A DNA stretch of 64,000 nt from Actinomadura opuntiae (GTDB lineage: Bacteria > Actinomycetota > Actinomycetes > Streptosporangiales > Streptosporangiaceae): NCBI RefSeq assembly GCF_030283205.1, contig NZ_JASNWF010000006.1:310001-374000 (forward strand). The letters run 5' to 3'. The notes under the pieces were generated by a model. It did not search any database. It was not told where the DNA came from and saw nothing but the letters and a program-made list of their open reading frames with translations. A program made the translations under genes and the position numbers. Below, piece after piece: positions 46,128 to 54,845 of the stretch (position 1 is the stretch's first letter; the number at the start of each line of letters is the position of its first letter).

Positions 46128-46166
46128 GCCGGTGGCCGCCCGGACGAACTCCGGACGGCCACCGGC
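46128..46166. terminator. 11-base-pair hairpin in the tam-TetR gap
   Basis: GCCGGTGGCCG (46128-46138) pairs with 46156-46166. It lies in the 277-base convergent gap between two other hairpins. Confidence 0.55.
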
Positions 46167-46198
46167 GTCCGTCCGCAGGAGGCCCGGAAAGCACGAGA

Positions 46199-46227
46199 CC
46201 GGCCGTGCGCAGCACGCGCACGACCGG
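46199..46227 (-). terminator. hairpin after the TetR gene
   Basis: CGTGCGC (46204-46210) pairs with 46216-46222; after one mismatch four more pairs extend the stem. It lies just beyond the TetR stop at 46241 in the reverse direction. Confidence 0.65.
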
Positions 46228-46240
46228 CCCCGTGAACGGA

Positions 46241-47065
46241 TCAGATCGAGGGATGGGGCCTCGGACTCGGCTCGACGAAGTCGGCCTCCGCGTCCCGGCG
46301 GCTCCTGCGCTGCGCCTTCTCGGCCCGCGCCGCCGCCTTCTCCTCCGCCTTCTCGGCCTTCGCGGCCGCCTTCTCCGCCCGCCGCTCCGCGCGCTCCATC
46401 TCCTTGCGGCGCTGCCGCGGATCCAGCGACGGCTTCGGCTCCAGCCCCGCAAGGCCGTTCCACGCCAGGTTCACCACGTGCGCGGCGACCTCCTCGCGCT
46501 TCGGCTTGCGGACGTCCAGCCACCACTGGCCCGTCAGCGCGACCATGCCGACCAGGCTCTGCGCGTACAGCGGCGCGAACTTGTCGTCGTAGTCGTGCCG
46601 GTCGAACTCCTGCGCCAGGATGTACTCGACCTCGCCGGCGATCTCGCTGAGCAGGCTCGCGTAGCTGCCGGTGCCGGTGCCGCCGTGCGAGTCGCGCACC
46701 AGGATCCGGAACCCGTCCGGGTGGTCCTCGATGTACTCCAGCAGCGCCAGCGCCGCCTTCTCCAGCTTGCTCCGGTAGTGGATCACCGAGTTCAGCGCCT
46801 CGGTCACCAGGCTCAGCAGGCCCTCGAACTCCCGGTCGACGACGACCGCGTACAGGCCCTCCTTGCCGCCGAAGTGCTCGTACACCACGGGCTTCGACAC
46901 ACCCGCGGCGGAGGCGATCTCCTCCACCGAGGTGCCGTCCAGGCCGCGCTCGGCGAAGAGCGTGCGACCGATGTCGAGGAGCTGCTCGCGGCGTTCCTTA
47001 CCGGTCATCCGCTTTCTGCGCGGCCTGGGAGCGGGATCTGTCACGGGATCAATTGTGACGGTCAC
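46241..47065 (-). CDS. TetR-family regulator with coiled-coil tail
   Basis: 274 residues. The N-terminal TetR DNA-binding domain is clear (EQLLDIGRTLFAERGLDGTS, then VEEIASAAGVSKPVVYEHFGGKEGLY, residues about 27-72). The effector domain runs to about 215. The last 50 residues are an Ala/Glu/Lys/Arg coiled coil rare in this family. GTG 47065 overlaps the desaturase stop in GTGA, so it is translated from the desaturase message. This suggests a feedback regulator of unsaturated fatty-acid synthesis, analogous in logic to DesT or FasR; two TACG-N4-CGTA sites before the desaturase are likely targets. Confidence 0.88.
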   Translation of the reverse strand: MTVTIDPVTDPAPRPRRKRMTGKERREQLLDIGRTLFAERGLDGTSVEEIASAAGVSKPVVYEHFGGKEGLYAVVVDREFEGLLSLVTEALNSVIHYRSKLEKAALALLEYIEDHPDGFRILVRDSHGGTGTGSYASLLSEIAGEVEYILAQEFDRHDYDDKFAPLYAQSLVGMVALTGQWWLDVRKPKREEVAAHVVNLAWNGLAGLEPKPSLDPRQRRKEMERAERRAEKAAAKAEKAEEKAAARAEKAQRRSRRDAEADFVEPSPRPHPSI

Positions 47066-48015
47066 GCAGCCTGCTTCGTGCGCTTGGCGGCGAGCCTGTC
47101 ATCCTTCGGCCACCGGACGTCGCGGGCCCAGCCCAGCTTCTCGAACGCCCAGATGATCCGCGCGCTGATGTCGACCTGCCCCTTCAGCACCCCGTGCCGG
47201 GCGCACGTCGGGTCCGAGTGGTGCAGGTTGTGCCACGACTCGCCGAGCGAGGGGATCGCCAGCCACCACACGTTGCGGGACTTGTCGCGGACCTCGAACT
47301 CCTCCTTGCCGAACGTGTGGCAGATCGAGTTGATCGCCCACGTCACGTGGTGGACGAGCGTGATCCGCACGAACCCGGCCCAGAACAGCGCGGTGAAGAA
47401 GCCGAGCCACGACATCGTGATCAGCCCGCCGAGCGCGGCCGGCAGCAGGAACGACACCGCCACGAGGCCGGGGAAGGCCAGGTGGATCCGGCGGATGTCG
47501 CGGTCGTTCAGCAGGTCCTTGGCGAACCGCGGCTTGGAGGTCCGGTTCGCGTCGAACAGCCAGCCGTAGTGCGCCCACACCAGGCCCTTGGCCAGCGCCT
47601 TCCAGTCGTCGCCGAACCGCCACGGCGAGTGCGGGTCGAACTCCTGGTCGGAGTGCTTGTGGTGGCGCCGGTGGTCGGCGACCCAGGTGATCACCGGGCC
47701 CTCCATGGCCAGGCTCCCGGCCAGCGCCAGGAAGATCTTCAGTCCCCGGTTCGCCTTGAACGAGCCGTGCGTGAAGTACCGGTGGTACCCGACGGTGATG
47801 CCGCCCGCGGACAGCACGTAGAAGACGGCCGTGAGCGCGACGTCGGTCCAGCCAAGGAACCTGCCCCAGGCGAGCGGGACCGCCGCGAACAGGGCCAGGA
47901 ACGGGACGCCCGTGAACACCGCGACGAGCAGGCGTTCGCCGTTGCCCTGCTTTTCGGGCGCGAGTTCGGGTCGCCGTTCCGGTTGAGGAGGAGCCATGGT
48001 CGGGGCCGTTGTCAT
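47062..48015 (-). CDS. membrane acyl-CoA (delta-9 type) fatty acid desaturase
   Basis: 317 residues with four membrane helices and the three histidine boxes of the stearoyl-CoA desaturase class: HRYFTH, HRRHH and HNLHH, plus the extra His in LVHHVTWAINS. It introduces a double bond into a saturated acyl chain using a di-iron centre, adjusting membrane fluidity. ATG 48015 is followed by a second in-frame Met at residue 7. It is the first gene of an operon with the TetR regulator. Confidence 0.93.
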   Translation of the reverse strand: MTTAPTMAPPQPERRPELAPEKQGNGERLLVAVFTGVPFLALFAAVPLAWGRFLGWTDVALTAVFYVLSAGGITVGYHRYFTHGSFKANRGLKIFLALAGSLAMEGPVITWVADHRRHHKHSDQEFDPHSPWRFGDDWKALAKGLVWAHYGWLFDANRTSKPRFAKDLLNDRDIRRIHLAFPGLVAVSFLLPAALGGLITMSWLGFFTALFWAGFVRITLVHHVTWAINSICHTFGKEEFEVRDKSRNVWWLAIPSLGESWHNLHHSDPTCARHGVLKGQVDISARIIWAFEKLGWARDVRWPKDDRLAAKRTKQAA

Positions 48016-48056
48016 GCGTCATCACTTCCTGTTCCTGGGACTCGGGGAGGCCTACC

Positions 48057-48083
48057 TACGCCAACGTAACCTACGCTTCCGTA
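48057..48083. promoter_or_regulatory. tandem TACG-N4-CGTA operators
   Basis: TACGCCAACGTA (48057-48068) and TACGCTTCCGTA (48072-48083) are dyads spaced 15 bases apart, 42 bases upstream of the desaturase start. The layout fits two TetR dimers binding side by side, probably the co-transcribed regulator. Confidence 0.65.
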
Positions 48084-48574
48084 AGTTGGACAGGGACGGC
48101 CGGTAAATTCAGCGAGAATCTGTCTCATGAGCCACAAAACTCTCCTGCGGACCTGACCGCCCGCCGCGGAAGGGAACCCATGCCCCCGGACCCTGGGCCG
48201 GCGCGCGAACCGCGCCCACGCCTCCCTGGCGGGCCCGTCCACCGCCGACCCGTCCGGAGACCGGTTCGCCCGGCCGGCCGGTGCGCGTCCGCGGTGGCGG
48301 TATGCCGCCGGCGACCTGGGGTGGTCGGGCGGCACGCAGATGGGGTGCTCGGTGAAGGCCGTTCTAAACCGATTCGGGCGAACCGGCCGAGACACCCCGG
48401 CGTGGCCTGGGGTTTCCGTGCCCGTGGGGTCGAGGACCGGGGGCCGCGTCCGGGGCGCCTCGCGCAGTAGAGTCCTGCGCGAGGCGTAAAGCCGTGGGGA
48501 TCACGCGGGTCCACTCGGTATCGTTGGTCCCGCGCGAGCCCGGTCCTCCCGTGCCGAGAGGGCCGAACCGCCCT
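48084..48574. other. 491 bases with no gene recognised
   Basis: Between the desaturase operators and tRNA-Gln. Open frames here have no ribosome site, family similarity or consistent codon pattern. No structured RNA was recognised; the tRNA promoter is probably near 48500-48560. Confidence 0.4.
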
Positions 48575-48645
48575 TCCCGGGTCGTCTAGGGGCAGGACAA
48601 CTGATTTTGGTTCAGTCAACGGAGGTTCGATTCCTCCCCCGGGAG
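48575..48645 (+). tRNA. tRNA-Gln (anticodon TTG)
   Basis: 71-base cloverleaf. Acceptor TCCCGGG (48575-48581) pairs with CCCGGGA (48638-48644), discriminator G at 48645. Anticodon stem ACTGA/TCAGT frames the loop with anticodon TTG at 48607-48609; the T arm GGAGG-TTCGATT-CCTCC is intact. The CCA end is not encoded (CCG follows), as is frequent in actinomycetes. It lies upstream of glmU. Confidence 0.96.
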
Positions 48646-48825
48646 CCGATTTGTCTGGAAGGCCGCACTTTGGGGTGTCTGTCCTGGTGAGGCGGCCCTC
48701 CGGGTGACCCGCGCCCGGCGGGCGGTATCCTTCCGGTGTCGGGTGCGCCTCGGCCTGCCGTGCCGTGATGTCGCAGGTGGGTGCGCTCGCAGCCGATCCC
48801 GCCCGCGATGCCGAGGAGCCTCCTC

Positions 48826-50298
48826 GTGAGTGCCCGCCGTACACGGAGTCGGGCCGACAGCCCGGCCGCCGTCATCGTCCTCGCCGCGGGCGAGGGCACA
48901 CGGATGAAGTCCCGCACCCTGAAGGTCCTGCACGAGCTGTGCGGGCGCGCCATGCTCGGCCACGTGCTGGCCGCCGCCCGCGAGCTGGAGCCGCGCCGCC
49001 TCGTCGCGGTCGTCGGGCACCGGCGCGAGCAGGCCGTCGCCTACCTGGGCGAGCAGGCCCCGGACGTGGAGCCGGTCGTCCAGGAGGTCCAGGGCGGCAC
49101 CGGGCACGCCGTCCGGATGGCGCTGGAGCAGACCGGTTCGCTCGACGGGATCGTCGTGGTGACCAACGGCGACCACCCGCTGCTGCGGGGCGAGACCCTC
49201 GCCGCGCTGGTCCGCACGCACGAGGACGAGGGCAACGCCGTCACCGTGCTGACGACCGAGATGCCCGACGCGACCGGGTACGGGCGGATGATCCGCGCGG
49301 CGGACGGCAGCGTCGAGGCGATCGTCGAGCACAAGGACGCGACCGAGGCGCAGCGGGCCGTCAACGAGATCAACGTCGGCATGTACGCCTTCGACGGCAC
49401 CCTGCTGGAGGACGCCCTCAAGCGGGTGACCACCGACAACGCCGGCGGCGAGGAGTACCTCACCGACGTGGTGGCGATCCTGCGCGGCGACGGCCACCGG
49501 GCCGGCGCGCACCTGGTCGCCGACTGGGTGGAGACGCAGGGCGTCAACGACCGGGTCCAGCTCGCGCAGGCCAGGCGGCAGCTGAACGACCGGATCCTGG
49601 AGGCCCACATGCGGGCCGGGGTCACGATCGTCGACCCGGCGTCCACCTGGATCGACGCGGACGTGACCGCCGAGCCGGACGCCGTCGTCCACCCGGGGAC
49701 GCAGCTGCACGGCCGCACCCATCTGGAGGCGGGCGCGAGCGTCGGGCCGAACTGCACGCTGACCGACACCCGGGTCGGCGCGGACGCGTCCGTGGTGAAC
49801 GCGGTGTGCGTCCAGGCGGAGATCGGGCCGGAGGCGTCGGTGGGGCCGTTCGCCTACCTGCGGCCGGGGACGCGGCTGGGCCGCAAGGGCAAGATCGGGA
49901 CCTACGTCGAGACCAAGAACGCCGACATCGGCGAGGGCACCAAGGTGCCGCACCTGACCTACGTCGGCGACGCCGAGATCGGCGAGCACTCCAACATCGG
50001 CGCGAGCTCGGTGTTCGTGAACTACGACGGCGTGCAGAAGCACCGCAGCGTCATCGGCTCGCACGTGAAGGTCGGCAGCGACAACATGATCGTCGCGCCG
50101 GTGACGGTCGGCGACGGCGCCTACACCGCCGCCGGCTCGGTGATCATCCAGGACGTCCCGCCGGGCGCGATGGCGGTCGCGCGGGCGCGGCAGCGCAACG
50201 TCGAGGGCTGGGTCGAGCGCAGGCGGCCCGGGACGCCGGCCGCGGAGGCGGCGGAGGCGGCGCGGCGCGCCGCCGAGGGCCGGGACGAGCCGGCCTGA
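48826..50298 (+). CDS. glmU: bifunctional N-acetylglucosamine-1-phosphate uridyltransferase / glucosamine-1-phosphate acetyltransferase
   Basis: 490 residues. The N-terminal pyrophosphorylase has [22 protein letters not shown] and NGDHPLL; the C-terminal left-handed beta helix (about 255-450) carries [20 protein letters not shown] and [19 protein letters not shown]. It makes UDP-GlcNAc for peptidoglycan and other envelope polymers. GTG 48826 with GAGGAG at seven bases is preferred to upstream in-frame starts. The Ala/Glu-rich C-terminal 40 residues are variable. glmU-prs-rplY-pth is a conserved actinobacterial group. Confidence 0.96.
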   Translation: MSARRTRSRADSPAAVIVLAAGEGTRMKSRTLKVLHELCGRAMLGHVLAAARELEPRRLVAVVGHRREQAVAYLGEQAPDVEPVVQEVQGGTGHAVRMALEQTGSLDGIVVVTNGDHPLLRGETLAALVRTHEDEGNAVTVLTTEMPDATGYGRMIRAADGSVEAIVEHKDATEAQRAVNEINVGMYAFDGTLLEDALKRVTTDNAGGEEYLTDVVAILRGDGHRAGAHLVADWVETQGVNDRVQLAQARRQLNDRILEAHMRAGVTIVDPASTWIDADVTAEPDAVVHPGTQLHGRTHLEAGASVGPNCTLTDTRVGADASVVNAVCVQAEIGPEASVGPFAYLRPGTRLGRKGKIGTYVETKNADIGEGTKVPHLTYVGDAEIGEHSNIGASSVFVNYDGVQKHRSVIGSHVKVGSDNMIVAPVTVGDGAYTAAGSVIIQDVPPGAMAVARARQRNVEGWVERRRPGTPAAEAAEAARRAAEGRDEPA

Positions 50299-50488
50299 CG
50301 GTGACGCGCGCCGGGCGTCCGGCGCGCCGAGAGGACTGCCCCGCCGAGCGGCGGGGAGGTGGAGGACAGCGGCGTCCCCCACGGACAACAGACGGCCGGG
50401 CATCGCGGGAGGGACTCTTGTGATGCCTGGTGTGTGGGGACAACAACCCACACGAGTGCACAGTTCCATTGAGGGGGAGTTGTCAGAG

Positions 50489-51469
50489 GTGAGTGGGATC
50501 AAAGCGAGCGGCCAGAAGAAGCTGATGCTCTTCACCGGCCGAGCCCACCCGGACCTGGCCAAGGAAGTAGCCGACAACCTCCACGTCGACCTCACGCCGA
50601 CGTCCGCCTACGACTTCGCCAACGGTGAGACGTTCGTGCGGTTCCTGGAGTCGGTCCGCGGCTCCGACGCCTTCGTGATCCAGAGCCACACGGCTCCCAT
50701 CAACCAGTGGATCATGGAGCAGCTGATCATGGTGGACGCGCTGAAGCGGGCGTCCGCCAAGCGGATCACGGTGGTGGCGCCGTTCTTCGGGTACGCCCGG
50801 CAGGACAAGAAGCACCGCGGCCGCGAGCCGATCTCGGCCCGGCTGATGGCGGACCTGTTCAAGACGGCGGGCGCCGACCGGTTGATCGCGGTGGACCTGC
50901 ACACCGCGCAGATCCAGGGGTTCTTCGACGGCCCGGTCGACCACCTGTTCGCGCTGGACCTGCTGGCGCACCACTTCGAGAGCCGGCTGGACACCTCCCG
51001 GGTGACGGTGGTGGCGCCGGACGCGGGCCGGGTGCGGGTGACCGAGCGCTGGTCGGACCGGCTCGGCGGCGTCCCGATGGCGATCATCCACAAGAAGCGC
51101 GACCCGGACGTGGCCAACGAGGTCAAGGTGTTCGACGTCGTCGGCGAGGTCAAGGGCCGCACCTGCGTGGTCGTGGACGACATGATCGACACCGGCGGGA
51201 CGATCGTGAAGGCGGCGGACGCGCTGTTCGAGCAGGGCGCCGACAAGGTCGTCGTCGCGGCGACGCACGGCGTGCTGTCGGGGCCGGCGGTGGACCGGCT
51301 GAAGAACTCGCGGATCTCCGAGGTCGTGCTGACCAACACGCTGCCGATCCCCGAGGACAAGCAGTTCGACAAGCTGACGGTGCTGTCGATCGCCCCCCTG
51401 GTCGCCCGCGCGATCAACGAGGTGTTCAGCGACGGCTCGGTCACCAGCCTCTTCGGCGGGCACAGCTGA
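50489..51469 (+). CDS. prs: ribose-phosphate pyrophosphokinase
   Basis: 326 residues. Clear motifs are FANGETFVRF, the ATP/metal region FFGYARQDKKHRGREPIS, DLHTAQIQGFFDGPVDHL, and the PRPP-binding loop CVVVDDMIDTGGTIV. It makes PRPP for nucleotides, His, Trp and NAD. The GTG at 50489 gives the usual actinobacterial start MSGIKASGQKKL; a TTG at 50480 is directly behind the GGGGGAG site and is less likely. It is followed by two hairpins. Confidence 0.96.
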   Translation: MSGIKASGQKKLMLFTGRAHPDLAKEVADNLHVDLTPTSAYDFANGETFVRFLESVRGSDAFVIQSHTAPINQWIMEQLIMVDALKRASAKRITVVAPFFGYARQDKKHRGREPISARLMADLFKTAGADRLIAVDLHTAQIQGFFDGPVDHLFALDLLAHHFESRLDTSRVTVVAPDAGRVRVTERWSDRLGGVPMAIIHKKRDPDVANEVKVFDVVGEVKGRTCVVVDDMIDTGGTIVKAADALFEQGADKVVVAATHGVLSGPAVDRLKNSRISEVVLTNTLPIPEDKQFDKLTVLSIAPLVARAINEVFSDGSVTSLFGGHS

Positions 51470-51470
51470 G

Positions 51471-51489
51471 CCGGCCCTTCCCGGGCCGG
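51471..51489 (+). terminator. hairpin directly after prs
   Basis: CCGGCCC (51471-51477) pairs with GGGCCGG (51483-51489) over a five-base loop, two bases after the prs stop. Confidence 0.65.
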
Positions 51490-51529
51490 TGCCGGACCGC
51501 CGTTTCAGGAGCGTGCCGGCGGCGCGGAC

Positions 51530-51553
51530 GGGGGGCGCCGGCGGGCGCCCCCC
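51530..51553. terminator. strong GC hairpin between prs and rplY
   Basis: GGGGGGCGCC (51530-51539) pairs with GGCGCCCCCC (51544-51553), loop GGCG. A second terminator barrier before the rplY promoter. Confidence 0.7.
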
Positions 51554-51561
51554 TGGGGGTG

Positions 51562-51594
51562 TTGGCGTTGCGCGGGGAAACGATCGGCTAGACT
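51562..51594 (+). promoter_or_regulatory. possible rplY promoter
   Basis: TAGACT at 51589-51594 is a good actinobacterial -10. Candidate -35 elements TTGGCG (51562) and TTGCGC (51568) have non-ideal spacing (21 and 15). It lies just after the terminators and 178 bases before rplY, leaving a long leader. Confidence 0.35.
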
Positions 51595-51772
51595 TCTTGA
51601 ATCCGCGTATGCCCCGGGTCGCCAGTACGGCGCCGTTCAGGCCCGTACTCCCCGGGTAACGCAAAGAATCTTGGCGCCCGCCCCGAGTCGGCGTGCGAGG
51701 ATCGCAACGCTCTGTCCGTAGCGGACGTCCTGCGGGACGGCCGTGGATCGCAACAAGCAAGGAGTTTCCGCC

Positions 51773-52420
51773 GTGTCCGAGGTACGCATCGCCGCCGAGC
51801 CGCGCACCGAGTTCGGTAAGGGTGCCGCGCGGCGCACCCGCCGGGCCGGCAAGGTGCCCGCCGTCCTCTACGGTCACGGCACCGACCCGCAGCACATCGC
51901 GCTGCCGGGCCACGAGCTGATGCTCGCGCTGAAGACCCCGAACGTGCTGCTGACCATCGACGGCCTCGGCGGCGGCGCGGAGCTCGCGCTGCCCAAGGAC
52001 GTGCAGCGCGACCCGATCAAGGGCTTCCTGGAGCACGTCGACCTGCTGCTGGTCAAGCGGGGCGAGAAGGTCACGGTCGACCTCCCGGTGAACGTCGTCG
52101 GCGACGTCGTCCCGGGCGGCGTCGTGCAGCAGGAGGTCGTGCAGGTCTCGGTGGAGACCGAGGCGACGCACATCCCCGAGGCGGTCGACCTGTCGATCGA
52201 GGGCCTCGAGGTCGGCACGCAGGTGCTGGCGAAGGACCTGAAGCTGCCGTCGGGCACCACGCTGTCGCTCGACGAGGAGGCGCTGATCCTGCAGATCGCG
52301 GACGCGACGGCGTCCGCGGGCGAGACCGAGACCGAGGCCGAGGCGGAGGCCGCCGAGGCGGCCGCCACCGCCGAGGAGGAGGCCGCGGAGGCGGAGGCCG
52401 CGGAGGAGTCCGCCGAGTAG
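51773..52420 (+). CDS. rplY: ribosomal protein bL25, CTC/TL5 form
   Basis: 215 residues, twice the length of E. coli L25, as in the general stress protein Ctc. The N-terminal 5S rRNA-binding domain has RTEFGKGAARRTRRAGKVPAVLYG; the C-terminal TL5 beta domain follows (about 95-180), and the last 35 residues are an acidic Glu/Ala tail. GTG 51773 has AAGGAG upstream at eight bases. It binds 5S rRNA in the large subunit. A 32-base perfect palindrome lies between it and pth. Confidence 0.94.
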   Translation: MSEVRIAAEPRTEFGKGAARRTRRAGKVPAVLYGHGTDPQHIALPGHELMLALKTPNVLLTIDGLGGGAELALPKDVQRDPIKGFLEHVDLLLVKRGEKVTVDLPVNVVGDVVPGGVVQQEVVQVSVETEATHIPEAVDLSIEGLEVGTQVLAKDLKLPSGTTLSLDEEALILQIADATASAGETETEAEAEAAEAAATAEEEAAEAEAAEESAE

Positions 52421-52445
52421 GCACGCGGAACGGCGAAACCGGCGA

Positions 52446-52477
52446 ACGGCCCCCGCAGGAGCTCCTGCGGGGGCCGT
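52446..52477. terminator. 32-base perfect palindrome between rplY and pth
   Basis: Arms of 16 bases with no loop (ACGGCCCCCGCAGGAG and its complement). It follows the rplY stop by 25 bases and ends 18 bases before the pth GTG. Could terminate, attenuate or bidirectionally insulate. Confidence 0.75.
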
Positions 52478-52495
52478 CGGCCGTGAGGAGATCGG

Positions 52496-53071
52496 GTGAG
52501 CGCGGACGTGTGGCTGGTGGTCGGCCTGGGGAACCCCGGGCCGTCGTACGCCGGCAACCGGCACAACGCCGGGTTCATGGTGCTGGACGAGCTCGCCGGC
52601 CGGGCCGGCGGCCGGTTCAAGGCGCACCGGTCGCGGGCGGACGTGCTGGAGGGCCGGCTCGCGGGCGCGCGGGCGGTGCTGGCCAAGCCGCGGACGTACA
52701 TGAACGAGTCGGGCGGCCCGGTGAAGGGGCTGCGGGACTTCTACAAGGTGCCGGTCGAGCGGCTGGTCGTCGTCCACGACGAGCTGGACGTCCCGTTCGG
52801 GGCGCTGCGGCTGAAGCGCGGCGGCGGTGACAACGGTCACAACGGGCTGCGGTCGCTGACGAAGTCGCTGGGCGACCGGGAGTACCTGCGGGTCCGGTTC
52901 GGGGTGGGGCGGCCGCCGGGCCGGATGGATCCGGCGGCGTTCGTGCTCAAGGACTTCTCGGCGGCCGAGAAGAAGGTGCTGGAGCTGGAGGTCGACCGCG
53001 CGGCGGACGCGGTCGAGGCGCTGCTGACCGGGGGGCTGGAGGCGGCGCAGAACGTCTTCCATGCGGGGTGA
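52496..53071 (+). CDS. pth: peptidyl-tRNA hydrolase
   Basis: 191 residues, complete. Catalytic His in [14 protein letters not shown], the NxxxG region [10 protein letters not shown], Asp in [11 protein letters not shown], and [18 protein letters not shown] are all present. It releases tRNA from drop-off peptidyl-tRNA and is essential in most bacteria. GTG 52496 with GAGGAG upstream. The adjacency to rplY is conserved across Actinobacteria. Confidence 0.96.
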   Translation: MSADVWLVVGLGNPGPSYAGNRHNAGFMVLDELAGRAGGRFKAHRSRADVLEGRLAGARAVLAKPRTYMNESGGPVKGLRDFYKVPVERLVVVHDELDVPFGALRLKRGGGDNGHNGLRSLTKSLGDREYLRVRFGVGRPPGRMDPAAFVLKDFSAAEKKVLELEVDRAADAVEALLTGGLEAAQNVFHAG

Positions 53072-53261
53072 TCCGCGGCCGCGTGGGCGTTTTCGGGGGA
53101 TCGGCCGGATGCGGCCCGTGGTGGCCCCGACACGGTGAGGCGCACGTAAAATTCTGCGTGCATGAGGTTCGTGTTTTATGTGAACCTTGAGCGCTCTTCA
53201 ACCGTCTCTGGGGTGGATCGAGCTTTTCGGGGCGCGCGTTACATGGGTTGGGTGAGGTCGT

Positions 53262-54737
53262 ATGGCCGTCGTTGACAAGGTTCAGGCCGAGTCACCGATC
53301 CGCCACGAGCAACGTCGCCCGGATGCGCAGAGCTGGAGTGGATGGTACCGCCGGTTCGCCGGGGGGCTGGACTTCTTCAGCATGCTCGCGGCCGGGGTGA
53401 TCGCGTTCGTGCTCCGCTTCCCGGGCGTGCCGAGCGACCCGACGGCCCCGTACGTGGCGCTGACGGTGGCGCTGCCGGTGCTGTGGATCCCGATGCTGGC
53501 GCTGTGCCGGGCGTACCAGCCGCGCTACATCGGCGTGGGGTACGAGGAGTTCAAGGGCGTCATCCGGGCGGGGTTCATCTTCACCGCGACGCTGGCGATC
53601 CTGGCGTACGCCACCAAGACCGAGGTCGCGCGCGGCTACGTGGTGATGGCGATGCCGCTCGGCACGTTCCTGAACCTCGTCGCGCGGTACCGGCTGCGCA
53701 AGTGGCTGCACCGCAAGCGCTGGAACGGCGAGTGCATGCGGCGGGTCGTGGTGGCGGGGCACCGCACGTCCGTCGCGGATCTGATCCGGCTGCTGCGGCA
53801 GAAGCGCTACCACGGGATGGACATCGTGGCGGTGTGCCTGCCGCCGGCGCTGGCGTCCGGTGAGGACGCGGTCCGCGAGGTCGAGGGCGTGCCGGTGCTG
53901 GGCGACTTCGCCCAGACGGCCGCGGTCGCCGAGCGGATCGGCGCGGACTCGGTCGCGGTGCTGGCCTGCCCGGAGATGGACGGCGTGGCGCTGCGGCGGC
54001 TGGCGTGGCAGATCGAGCGGGACGACGTGGAGCTGGTGGTGGCGCCGGCGCTGATGGACGTCACCGGCCCGCGGATCTCGATCCGGCCGGTGTCGGGGTT
54101 GCCGCTGCTGCACGTGGAGCATCCGGAGCTGGACGGCGGCCGCCGGGTGCTGAAGGGCCTGTTCGACCGGACCGCGGCGCTGTCCGGGCTGCTGCTGCTG
54201 AGCCCGCTGATGCTGGTGGTCGCGTTCCTGATCAAGGTGACCAGCGCGGGCCCGGTGATGTTCAAGCAGGTCCGGGTGGGCCGCGGGGGCCGCGAGTTCA
54301 CGGTGCTGAAGTTCCGCACGATGGTGCAGGACGCGGAGGCCCGCAAGGTCGCGCTGCTGCAGCACAACGAGAACGACGGCGTGCTGTTCAAGATGCGCGA
54401 GGACCCGCGGATCACGCGGGTGGGGCGGTGGCTGCGCCGGTACTCGCTGGACGAGCTGCCGCAGCTGATCAACGTGGTGCGCGGCGACATGTCGCTGGTG
54501 GGGCCGCGCCCGCCGCTGCCGGAGGAGGTCGCCCAGTACGGCGGCGACGTGTACCGGCGGCTGGTGGTGAAGCCGGGGCTGACCGGGCTGTGGCAGGTCA
54601 GCGGCCGGTCGGACCTGACGTGGGACGAGTCGGTCCGGCTCGACCTGCGGTACGTGGACAACTGGTCGCTGGCGCTGGACCTGCAGATCATGTGGAAGAC
54701 GTGGTCGGCGGTGTTCCGCGGGTCCGGCGCGTACTAG
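53262..54737 (+). CDS. undecaprenyl-phosphate sugar-phosphotransferase, WbaP/WcaJ type
   Basis: 491 residues. Four N-terminal membrane helices (about 30-140), a CoA-binding-like Rossmann domain (about 150-280), and a C-terminal bacterial sugar transferase domain beginning with the re-entrant helix around 300. Catalytic-domain signatures are FKQVRVGRGGREF, VLKFRTM, RRYSLDELPQL, MSLVGPRPP and KPGLTGLWQVSGRS. It starts polysaccharide assembly by moving a hexose-1-phosphate onto undecaprenyl phosphate. It heads the exopolysaccharide part of the window. An AGGTTC-N11-GAACCT dyad at 53165-53187 lies upstream in AT-rich sequence and may be regulatory. Confidence 0.93.
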   Translation: MAVVDKVQAESPIRHEQRRPDAQSWSGWYRRFAGGLDFFSMLAAGVIAFVLRFPGVPSDPTAPYVALTVALPVLWIPMLALCRAYQPRYIGVGYEEFKGVIRAGFIFTATLAILAYATKTEVARGYVVMAMPLGTFLNLVARYRLRKWLHRKRWNGECMRRVVVAGHRTSVADLIRLLRQKRYHGMDIVAVCLPPALASGEDAVREVEGVPVLGDFAQTAAVAERIGADSVAVLACPEMDGVALRRLAWQIERDDVELVVAPALMDVTGPRISIRPVSGLPLLHVEHPELDGGRRVLKGLFDRTAALSGLLLLSPLMLVVAFLIKVTSAGPVMFKQVRVGRGGREFTVLKFRTMVQDAEARKVALLQHNENDGVLFKMREDPRITRVGRWLRRYSLDELPQLINVVRGDMSLVGPRPPLPEEVAQYGGDVYRRLVVKPGLTGLWQVSGRSDLTWDESVRLDLRYVDNWSLALDLQIMWKTWSAVFRGSGAY

Positions 54738-54845
54738 CCGCGGGACTCCCGCCGACCGGGACCGCGGCCCTGGCACCGGTCGCGGTGCGGTATCCATGAG
54801 AAAGTAGACCGGGCAGACCAGTCGAGTCGGGAATGTGATCAACGG

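Noticed and set aside
45216..46526. Alternative long frames around tam and TetR on both strands
   Set aside because: Composition of shadow frames; they cross the hairpin terminators and lack ribosome sites.
48125..48844. 239-codon minus-strand frame across the tRNA and glmU 5' end
   Set aside because: It runs antisense through tRNA-Gln and the start of glmU and has no family similarity.
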